Of a stretch of 12,320 bases of DNA, positions 6,706-12,320 are shown one piece after another. Below the pieces are notes generated by a model that was not told where the DNA came from, did no database searches, and worked only from the letters and a program-made list of their open reading frames with translations. The translations under genes were made by a program, and so were the position numbers. Source of the stretch: Gammaproteobacteria bacterium (GTDB lineage: Bacteria > Gemmatimonadota > Gemmatimonadetes > Longimicrobiales > Gaopeijiaceae); assembly GCA_009843625.1 (NCBI GenBank), contig VYDD01000158.1, positions 1-12,320 on the forward strand, read 5' to 3'. Within the stretch, counting starts at the first letter, position 1. Every line of letters begins with the position of its first letter.

Positions 6706-7275
6706 TTACCGGGGCTCGGCGCGCGCCCCCCTGTACTCCACGTGAAGCCGCGGCGTTCGCTCGTTCACGCGAATCCACATGCGAACTTCGTCATACGGAG
6801 GCTCCGGGTTTCCGAACCCCATGCGCCATTCCTCCCGATGATAGTTGTAGACGAAGTACTCGCAGTCGGACTCGTAGACGGGCCGGGGCGCGTTCCTGCG
6901 TGACGGCAGCTCGCCCTGCCGCTCGAGGCCGGGATAGGTGCGCTGGATATCGCGGCTCAGGAGATCCCAGATGGTCTGGCAGCTCTCGAGCGGCATCACC
7001 ATCACGTAGGCGCCTTCGACCAGCTCCCCCGTATCGGGATGGAAGTAGTAGCCGGCGAGGGCCTGGCGGCCCAGAAGCCGGGCTTCCGTCGAGTAGATGC
7101 GAAGCCCTTCGCGCTCGCCCACCTGCTCGTTGCCGGCGAGTTCGGGGATGTCCTCGACCCGGGTGCCCCAGGGGTGTCCGCGGAAGCCGTCCACGATGGG
7201 TTCCTGCGCGGCGGCGGGAAGCGCGGAGCCGGTAAGGACCGCGACGAGAACGATGCGACGCATGTTGTAGGGCAT
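6706..7275 (-). CDS. hypothetical exported protein
   Basis: A 189-residue protein with a signal peptide (M-R-R-I-V-L-V-A-V-L core, cleavage likely after A-A-A-Q near residue 24). The mature part starts with V-D-G-F-R-G-H-P-W-G-T-R-V (28-40), a G-F-x-G-x-x-W-G-T opening seen in various small secreted bacterial proteins. Two cysteines remain (Cys99, Cys138) and could form a disulfide. The tail is rich in Arg and Tyr. I do not recognise a named domain. Start is uncertain: GTG at 7281, ATG at 7275 and ATG at 7263 all leave a valid signal peptide, and none has a clear ribosome-binding site. It lies 37 bp after the aldolase-like gene and 92 bp before the lipoprotein gene, so it is probably part of the same minus-strand run. 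Confidence 0.7.
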   Translation of the reverse strand: MPYNMRRIVLVAVLTGSALPAAAQEPIVDGFRGHPWGTRVEDIPELAGNEQVGEREGLRIYSTEARLLGRQALAGYYFHPDTGELVEGAYVMVMPLESCQTIWDLLSRDIQRTYPGLERQGELPSRRNAPRPVYESDCEYFVYNYHREEWRMGFGNPEPPYDEVRMWIRVNERTPRLHVEYRGARAEPR

Positions 7276-7312
7276 GTGCACAAACTAGCGCGTTGACCGC
7301 GGTCCCGTCGAA

Positions 7313-8065
7313 TCACTCGGCGTAGTCCTGGCCCTCCGCGTCCAGAACTTCCTTCATTCCTTCGAGATAGCCGGCTTCGCCCCAGGACTCGATGGATAGT
7401 TCGGCGTTGTGTTTCGCGGCCGCGATCGGGATCGGGCGCAGCTTCCGGCCCGTCTGCAACACGAGCAGTTCGTTCATGCAGGCGCGCTCCAGCTGATAGA
7501 GCCAGAGCATCGTCTTCTCGATGGTGTCCCCGACGACGAGCACGCCATGGTTCGCGAGAAAGAGCACCCGCTTGTCGCCGAGGACTTCGGCCATGCGCTC
7601 GCCCTCGTCGGATTCGGTGACCAGCCCCTCGTATCCGAAGTAGGCGCAGTTCCCGTGGAATACGCCCGCGTTCTGGCTTCCGCGCTCATCGAACCTCCAC
7701 CCGTCGATGGAGGCAAGCGCGGTGCTGTACGGCCCATGCACGTGCAGCGCGCACACGATATCGGGCCGCGCGCGCTGGATGGGAGCGTGGATCGCCCACG
7801 CGCTCACGTTGAGCCGCCCTTCCCTGCCGAACGGCGTGCCGTCCGGCCCGACCTCGACGAGGCTGCTCGCCGTCACGCGCGAAAAATGCATCTGCCCGGG
7901 CGTGATGAGCAGGTGCCCGGGCCTGCCCGGCATCTTGCAGCTGAAGTGGTTCCAGGTGCCCTCGTGCATGTTCTCGTGCACCACGATGCGATGCACGGCG
8001 GCGAAGTCGACGCGCGTTCGGCGGATCGCGATCTCGTCGATGCCGGCCTGCGCCGCCGAGCCCAT
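7313..8065 (-). CDS. class II aldolase/adducin-family protein
   Basis: About 250 residues. The zinc-binding histidines of the class II aldolase/adducin fold are present: A-L-H-V-H-G (His108, His110) and A-N-H-G-V-L-V-V-G (His173). The segment L-N-V-S-A-W-A-I-H-A-P-I-Q-R-A-R-P-D (85-102) matches the adducin-like branch. Fuculose-phosphate-type aldolases have a catalytic Glu in the P-S-S-E position; here it is Ala. The metal site is therefore kept but classical aldolase chemistry is doubtful, and the substrate is unknown. The start is uncertain. ATG at 8065 has no ribosome-binding site, whereas TTG at 8113 overlaps the stop of the DUF1640-type gene (TTGA) and has GGAGG 10 bases upstream, which would add 16 residues. 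No signal peptide is seen, so it is cytoplasmic. Confidence 0.85.
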   Translation of the reverse strand: MGSAAQAGIDEIAIRRTRVDFAAVHRIVVHENMHEGTWNHFSCKMPGRPGHLLITPGQMHFSRVTASSLVEVGPDGTPFGREGRLNVSAWAIHAPIQRARPDIVCALHVHGPYSTALASIDGWRFDERGSQNAGVFHGNCAYFGYEGLVTESDEGERMAEVLGDKRVLFLANHGVLVVGDTIEKTMLWLYQLERACMNELLVLQTGRKLRPIPIAAAKHNAELSIESWGEAGYLEGMKEVLDAEGQDYAE

Positions 8066-8109
8066 CTCAGTCGCCGACGATGCCGGCGCGACAGGGTCCG
8101 TGCCGACAA

Positions 8110-8484
8110 TCAAAAGACCAGCGCCTCCAGCGCAACGAGGATTCCCAGCGCCAGGCCCACGATGCCACCCAGCTTGATCGTCATGCGGTGTTCGAGCGCG
8201 CGCATGTCGGACCTGAGCGAAGTCTCGGTCTTCTCCAGATCGTCGCGCAGCGCGGTCTTCTCCAGATCCCCGCGCAACGACGCCAAGTCCCCGCGTAGCG
8301 ACGCGTCCAACTGCTGCATTTCACGACGCAGCGCCTCTTCGGTCTCCTTCACATGGCGCTTGGTGGCCAGACTCTCGTCCACACACTGCGCGAAGGTGTC
8401 CACGAGCACGCGAGCCTGATCCTCGCTGAAGCCCGCTTCCCGCCGCAGTCTGGTGGCTGCGCTGAGGGTGTCGAAGGCGATCAT
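8110..8484 (-). CDS. DUF1640-like coiled-coil protein with C-terminal membrane helix
   Basis: A 124-residue protein. The N-terminus (F-D-T-L-S-A-A-T-R-L-R-R-E-A-G-F-S-E-D-Q-A) and V-D-T-F-A-Q (28-33) are typical of the DUF1640 / CCDC90-like group. The centre (about 45-100) is a charged coiled coil with repeats of L-R-x-D and D-L-E-K-T. A hydrophobic C-terminal segment (G-G-I-V-G-L-A-L-G-I-L-V-A-L-E-A-L-V-F, 106-124) is a tail anchor. The family is widespread, and its bacterial members have no settled function. The ATG at 8484 is preceded by AGGGAG; the frame is open to 8568, but the added residues look non-coding. The stop overlaps a possible TTG start of the aldolase-like gene. It is the first gene of the minus-strand run and is divergent from the creatininase-fold gene. 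Confidence 0.8.
   Translation of the reverse strand: MIAFDTLSAATRLRREAGFSEDQARVLVDTFAQCVDESLATKRHVKETEEALRREMQQLDASLRGDLASLRGDLEKTALRDDLEKTETSLRSDMRALEHRMTIKLGGIVGLALGILVALEALVF
8227..8268 (-). repeat. 27-bp-period internal duplication in coiled-coil gene
   Basis: The 15-mer GGTCTTCTCCAGATC occurs at 8227-8241 and again at 8254-8268, a period of 27 bp or nine codons. In protein it gives D-L-E-K-T twice within the coiled coil. It is a coding tandem duplication, plausibly from slippage. Confidence 0.6.
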
Positions 8485-8724
8485 GGTCTCCCTAATGTTG
8501 TCGCTTGCTGCCGCAATTGCCAGAACGCGGCCCCAAGGCGAGATCGGCGAGCGATGGGCGATTCGCAATCTGGCAGTCCATGCCCGGCGGACGAATGGCG
8601 GAATGGGACGACGGAAGCGATTTCGACCGCGCGGGCCGGCCGGGCTTGCCGGTACGCTTCCGCGCGCGCATGGTCATGACATGCCCATCACCCGGCCGTT
8701 GTTCCGCCCGTCTGGAGGCTCGTC
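8485..8724. promoter_or_regulatory. divergent intergenic region, promoter region by position
   Basis: A 240-bp gap separates the divergent DUF1640-like gene (minus) and creatininase-fold gene (plus), so it should hold promoters for both. I see no convincing -35/-10 pair. It contains TGCCAGA (8518-8524) and its inverse TCTGGCA (8569-8575), 51 bp apart start to start, the same heptamer type as in the tandem palindromes at 9588-9656. A TGGAGG lies before the ATG at 8725. Confidence 0.35.
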
Positions 8725-9585
8725 ATGAGAACATCATCGCTGACCACATTTGCTCTCGCCGTCACCGTCTCCTTCGCGGCCAGGCCCGGGGAGGCCGCCG
8801 CCCAGGGCGAGAACATGCAGGACATGATGGAGTTCGAGCGTCCCATCGCGGCTCTCGACAACATCTGGATCGAAGAATTGACCATGCTCGAGGTCCGGGA
8901 CGCGCTGCGCGAGGGCACCAATACCGCCCTCATTCTGACCGGCGGCATCGAGGAGAACGGGCCCTACCTCACCACCGGCAAGCACAACCATGTGCTGCGG
9001 GTGATGGGCGACGCGATCGCGCGGCGGCTCGGTAACACCCTGGTAGCGCCCATCGTCACCATCGAGCCCGGCAACCCCGAGACCGCCAGCTCGCCCGGCG
9101 GAATCCGCTTCTCGCAGGAGACCTACCAGGCGGTGCTGCGTGACATGGCGGTGAGCCTCAAGGTCCAGGGCTTCACGCGTATCTTCATGCTGGGCGACAG
9201 CGGCGGGAATCAGCGCGGCATGGCGGCCGTGGCCACGGAGCTCTCGGAGAGATGGGCGGACGAGGACGTTGTGATCGCCCACATCCGCGAGTACTACAAC
9301 TACGGCGACGTGCTGACCTATCAGCGCGAGGAACTCGGGATCGACGAGGATCCCCGGCTTGAAGGCCTCCACGACGACTACTACATCACGTCGATCATCA
9401 TGAACGACGATCCGCAGCATGTGCGGCTCCAGCAGCGCATCGCGGCCGACAAGGCGTCGATCAACGGCATCAGCATCCTGCCAGCCGAGCGGACGATCGA
9501 GCACGGCAGGAGGCTGATCGAGTTCCGCACCGATGCGACCGTGGAGGCGATTCACAGGGTGCTGATGGCGGCTCGGGGTGGGTGA
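8725..9585 (+). CDS. exported creatininase-family protein with altered metal-site residues
   Basis: A 286-residue protein with a signal peptide (hydrophobic about 6-18, likely cleavage near A-A-A-Q, 24-27). The creatininase fold is recognisable from L-T-G-G-I-E-E-N-G-P-Y-L (71-82), the glycine-rich G-D-S-G-G-N-Q-R-G (157-165) following G-F-T-R-I-F, and the L-H-D-D-Y-Y-I-T-S block (215-223). In canonical members these are E-x-H-G-P-H-L-P-x-x-T-D, N-G-H-G-G-N and H-A-G-E-x-E-T-S. Here the first His is Asn78, the Asp position is His87, the GHGGN His is Ser159 and the later Glu is replaced. Glu76 remains. It may use other residues (His87, Asp158, His216, Asp217) or may not bind the usual two metals, so creatininase activity should not be assumed. 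The ATG at 8725 follows TGGAGG at a good distance. It is periplasmic or secreted, and precedes the BNR/sortilin-like gene by 115 bp. Confidence 0.82.
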   Translation: MRTSSLTTFALAVTVSFAARPGEAAAQGENMQDMMEFERPIAALDNIWIEELTMLEVRDALREGTNTALILTGGIEENGPYLTTGKHNHVLRVMGDAIARRLGNTLVAPIVTIEPGNPETASSPGGIRFSQETYQAVLRDMAVSLKVQGFTRIFMLGDSGGNQRGMAAVATELSERWADEDVVIAHIREYYNYGDVLTYQREELGIDEDPRLEGLHDDYYITSIIMNDDPQHVRLQQRIAADKASINGISILPAERTIEHGRRLIEFRTDATVEAIHRVLMAARGG

Positions 9586-9587
9586 AG

Positions 9588-9604
9588 TCTGCCATTATGG
9601 CAGA
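9588..9604. promoter_or_regulatory. perfect palindrome (operator-like; alternatively terminator)
   Basis: TCTGCCA (9588-9594) and TGGCAGA (9598-9604) are perfect inverted repeats around TTA, starting 2 bp after the creatininase-fold stop codon. GTTTTC follows, so a short intrinsic terminator is possible. A related copy 52 bp downstream favours a protein-binding site. Confidence 0.5.
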
Positions 9605-9639
9605 GTTTTCGGTGTTGGCCGCCTCAGAAGCCTTCATCT

Positions 9640-9656
9640 TCTGACATTCTGGCAAA
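9640..9656. promoter_or_regulatory. second, degenerate copy of the palindrome
   Basis: TCTGACATTCTGGCAAA repeats the 9588-9604 element imperfectly. Over a 24-bp alignment (9588-9611 against 9640-9663) I count 19 identical bases, both ending in TTCG. Centres are 52 bp apart, about five helical turns. It lies 44 bp before the start of the BNR/sortilin-like gene, so regulation of that gene is plausible. Confidence 0.45.
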
Positions 9657-9700
9657 CTCTTCGAGATTCCCGGTGCTTCCAATCCAATGGAGCCGTGACC

Positions 9701-12320
9701 ATGTCCGTATCCCGCGTTAGCCCATCCATGGCCGTTTTTCGCATGATCGCGCCTGCCGCCGCAGCCTGCCGGCCGCTGGGCAAAAGCCTGGCGCTGGCCA
9801 CACTCCTCGCGCTGCCGACCGTCCCTCTCTCCGCTCAGGGGGTCTCGGAAGAGCATCTGAGCGGCCTGCGCTTCCGCCATATCGGGCCGGTGGGCAACCG
9901 GCTCGCGTCGGTGGTGGGAGTGCCCGGCAACCGCAACATCTACTTCGCGGGGGCGGCCAGCGGGGGCATCTGGCGAACCGAGGACGCAGGGCTCAACTGG
10001 GAGCCGGTGTTCGACGACCAGCCCGTGCACTCCATCGGCGCGCTCGCGGTGGCGCCCAGCGACCATGCGATCGTGTGGGCCGGTACGGGCGAGTCGTCCA
10101 TCCGGTCGAACGTCTCCATCGGCAACGGCATGTGGAAGTCCACCGACGGCGGCGACTCCTGGGCGCACATGGGGCTGGAAGGGACGGGACGGGTCGGCCG
10201 CATCCTCATCCATCCCGCCGATCCGGACATCATCTACGTCGCCGCGCTCGGACACGCGTACCAGCCGTCCGAGGATCGGGGCGTCTACCGCACCCTCGAC
10301 GGGGGCGAGAGCTGGGAGCGGGTGCTCTTCGTGGATCCGGGGGCAGGCGCTTACGAGATGGTGATGGATCCCAACAACCCGCGGAAGATCGTGGCCAGCA
10401 TGTGGGACCTGGACCTCAAGACCTGGAAGCGGGACAGCGGGGGCCCCGCGAGCGGCATCCACGTGACCATGGACGGGGGCGACACCTGGCGCGAGATCGA
10501 GGGCAACGGCCTCCCCACGCGCCGCATCGGCAAGATCGGGCTCTGCATGTCGGCGTCCGATTCCGACCGCATCTACGCCCTTATCGAGACGGGAGACGGG
10601 GTGCCCATCGACGGCGAGGAGACCGACTCGGGCGAACTCTGGAGCACGAGCGACGGGGGCGACAGCTGGCGCCTTGCCTCATACAGCCATGACCTTGCCA
10701 CGCGACAGGCCTACTACACGCGCTGCGGCGTGGCGCCCGACGACCGTGACGAGGTCTACTTCCTGTCGTCCAGCTACAGCGTGAGCAGGAACGGCGGCGA
10801 GACCCACGAGACCACCAACTTCCTCTTCGCCGGTGACGCGCCCGGCTGGGATCACCACGACATCTGGAGCGACCCGCTGAACGCCGACCGGATCGCGGTC
10901 GCGCACGACGGCGGATTCTCGGTCAGCGAGAACCGGGGGCGCTCCTGGTTCCGGGTGCAGTTGCCCATCGCGCAGATGTACCACGTGACCGCCGACAACG
11001 CGATCCCCTACAACGTGCTCGGCAACCGGCAGGACGGACCTTCATTCCGGGGCCCCTCCAACTCGCGCATGGGCGGGCTCTTCTCGAACGGGCGCATCCC
11101 GCGCGGAGAGTGGCGCGGCGTGGGCGGTGGCGAGAGCGGGTTCGCGACCCCCGATCCGCGCGATCCCAACATCGTGTGGTCGAGCGCATCCGGAGCCGGC
11201 GCCGCAGGCGGGATCGTGGTGCGCCACGATGTCGCCAGGGGACAGTTCCGCGACGTCGAGGTCTGGCCCATGTCCACATTGGGATGGCCGGCGGAGGACA
11301 TGCGCTTCCGCTTCCAGTGGACCTTCCCGCTGCTCCTTTCGCCGCACGATCCGAACACCCTCTACGTCACGAGCCAGCACGTGCATCGCACCCGCAACAA
11401 CGGGCAAAGCTGGGAGGTGATCAGCCCGGACCTCTCCACCAACGACAAGTCCCGCCAGACCATCTCCGGCGGGCTGACCCCGGACAACATCGGCGTGGAG
11501 TTCTGCTGCGTGATCTACGCCTTCGACGAGTCGCCGGTGGAGGCGGGTGTCCTGTGGGCGGGCACCAACGACGGGCTCATGCACGTGAGCCGCGACAACG
11601 GCGCCAGCTGGACCAACGTGACCGAAAACATCCCCGATCTGCCCCCCGACGGCGTGGTGCGAAGCATCGACGCCTCGCGCTGGGACGCGGCCCACGCATA
11701 CATCACCATCGAGCACCACCAGGTGGGCGACTTCGAGGCGCGCGCCTACCGCACCGACGACTTCGGCGAGAGCTGGACCGCAATTGCCGACGGTGTCGAC
11801 AACTATCCCGTCGACTATACGCGGTATCTGCTGGAGGACGCGGTGCGCCCGGGGCTGCTCTACTTGGGAACCGAGAGTTCGCTCTACATCAGCTATGACG
11901 ACGGCGACAACTGGCAGCGCTTCATGCCCGGCCTGCCGCCCACGCCGTACTACGGGATCTTCCAGCAGGAGCACTTCAACGACCTGGTGATCGGGACGTA
12001 CGGGCGCGGCTTCTGGATCCTGGACGACCTGGGGCCGGTGCAGCAGCTGACCGACGAGGTGGCCGCGTCGGCCGCGCACCTGTTCGAGCCCCGCGACGCC
12101 TACCGCTTCCGCCCCGTGACCGAGCCCGCGACCATGCTGGACGACTGGTCCGACGGCGAGAACCCCGCGGGCGAGGCCCCGCTGACCTACTGGCTGGGCG
12201 AGGGCGCCGGCGCGGTGCAACTCCGCATCGACGACAGCGCCGGCCAGGAGGTCACGACCCTGGACGGCACCAGCAGCGCGGGCTTCAACCGCGCTTGGTG
12301 GGACCTGACCGGCGACGGCC
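9701..12320 (+). CDS. exported BNR/Asp-box beta-propeller (sortilin/VPS10-like) protein, C-terminus cut by window edge
   Basis: 873 codons are open from the ATG at 9701 to the right edge. A long N-region leads to a hydrophobic segment (about 28-44) ending V-P-L-S-A-Q, an export signal. The mature protein starts with L-R-F-R-H-I-G-P-V-G-N-R. About ten Asp-box turns (S/T-x-D-x-G-x-x-W) follow: R-T-E-D-A-G-L-N-W (92-100), K-S-T-D-G-G-D-S-W (146-154), R-T-L-D-G-G-E-S-W (197-205), near 255-263, 315-323, 408-416, 563-571, 629-637, 684-692 and 730-738. Many blades read G-x-x-x-S-x-D-G-G-x-S-W. This is the sortilin N-terminal-like or BNR propeller type, often two stacked propellers and very common in Gemmatimonadota and Acidobacteria. 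From 790 the chain changes to a beta-sandwich-like region. Glycosidase activity is sometimes annotated for such proteins but no catalytic set is seen. In-frame ATGs at 9728 and 9743 are alternative starts; GGAG at 9689-9692 supports 9701. Confidence 0.9.
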   Translation, partial: MSVSRVSPSMAVFRMIAPAAAACRPLGKSLALATLLALPTVPLSAQGVSEEHLSGLRFRHIGPVGNRLASVVGVPGNRNIYFAGAASGGIWRTEDAGLNWEPVFDDQPVHSIGALAVAPSDHAIVWAGTGESSIRSNVSIGNGMWKSTDGGDSWAHMGLEGTGRVGRILIHPADPDIIYVAALGHAYQPSEDRGVYRTLDGGESWERVLFVDPGAGAYEMVMDPNNPRKIVASMWDLDLKTWKRDSGGPASGIHVTMDGGDTWREIEGNGLPTRRIGKIGLCMSASDSDRIYALIETGDGVPIDGEETDSGELWSTSDGGDSWRLASYSHDLATRQAYYTRCGVAPDDRDEVYFLSSSYSVSRNGGETHETTNFLFAGDAPGWDHHDIWSDPLNADRIAVAHDGGFSVSENRGRSWFRVQLPIAQMYHVTADNAIPYNVLGNRQDGPSFRGPSNSRMGGLFSNGRIPRGEWRGVGGGESGFATPDPRDPNIVWSSASGAGAAGGIVVRHDVARGQFRDVEVWPMSTLGWPAEDMRFRFQWTFPLLLSPHDPNTLYVTSQHVHRTRNNGQSWEVISPDLSTNDKSRQTISGGLTPDNIGVEFCCVIYAFDESPVEAGVLWAGTNDGLMHVSRDNGASWTNVTENIPDLPPDGVVRSIDASRWDAAHAYITIEHHQVGDFEARAYRTDDFGESWTAIADGVDNYPVDYTRYLLEDAVRPGLLYLGTESSLYISYDDGDNWQRFMPGLPPTPYYGIFQQEHFNDLVIGTYGRGFWILDDLGPVQQLTDEVAASAAHLFEPRDAYRFRPVTEPATMLDDWSDGENPAGEAPLTYWLGEGAGAVQLRIDDSAGQEVTTLDGTSSAGFNRAWWDLTGDG

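Noticed and set aside
9470..10462. 330-codon minus-strand open frame across the intergenic palindromes
   Set aside because: It overlaps two supported plus-strand genes in antisense and has no family features.
11042..12220. 392-codon minus-strand open frame
   Set aside because: It is antisense to the BNR/sortilin-like gene with its many Asp-box turns. The His/Val/Gly-rich product looks like a mirror frame of GC-rich coding sequence.
1..12320. Defence island, prophage, CRISPR array or transposon
   Set aside because: I saw no transposase, integrase, nuclease-helicase set, regularly spaced repeats or terminal inverted repeats, and all recognised genes are ordinary metabolic or envelope families.

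Overview
The window is very GC-rich, gene-dense bacterial DNA. Several genes encode exported proteins: a BNR/sortilin-type beta-propeller, an M16 peptidase, a creatininase-fold protein and a secreted metallo-beta-lactamase-fold enzyme. Many mature N-termini follow signal peptides ending in A-Q, and a DUF1640-type coiled-coil protein is present. From general familiarity this suggests a Gemmatimonadota-like or Acidobacteria-like environmental bacterium, possibly from a metagenome. That placement is inference; no marker gene or rRNA is present.

Layout, left to right. (1) A minus-strand pair at 1-1415: a CHAD-domain protein followed by a DUF2461 protein cut by the left edge. (2) A plus-strand group at 1618-3436: a 56-residue two-helix membrane protein whose stop overlaps the start of an exported MBL-fold hydrolase, then a membrane-anchored peroxiredoxin-like protein. 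(3) A minus-strand run at 8484-3465: DUF1640 coiled-coil protein, adducin-like class II aldolase, a hypothetical exported protein, a dienelactone-hydrolase-type lipoprotein, and an M16 peptidase fused to a membrane/C-terminal module. Several of these junctions overlap or are short. (4) Plus-strand genes at 8725-9585 (creatininase-fold protein with altered metal-site residues) and 9701 to the right edge (BNR/sortilin-like protein, incomplete). Tandem palindromic motifs lie between these two genes.

The most interesting object is the peroxiredoxin-like gene at 2777-3436. Its frame is interrupted by a single TGA at 3080-3082, exactly where relatives carry the first cysteine of an R-G-x-W-C-P-x-C active site. 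The frame then continues with a complete, family-like C-terminus. Fourteen bases after the TGA lies a perfect 7-bp hairpin with a GGG loop, matching the expected form of a bacterial SECIS element. I read this as a selenoprotein (U-P-W-C redox motif), not a broken gene. An ordinary ORF caller would split it into two fragments.

No tRNA, rRNA, CRISPR array, transposase or integrase was seen. No complete new multi-gene system is evident. The notable items are the selenoprotein, the peptidase-membrane fusion, the atypical creatininase-fold protein and the tandem operator-like palindromes.
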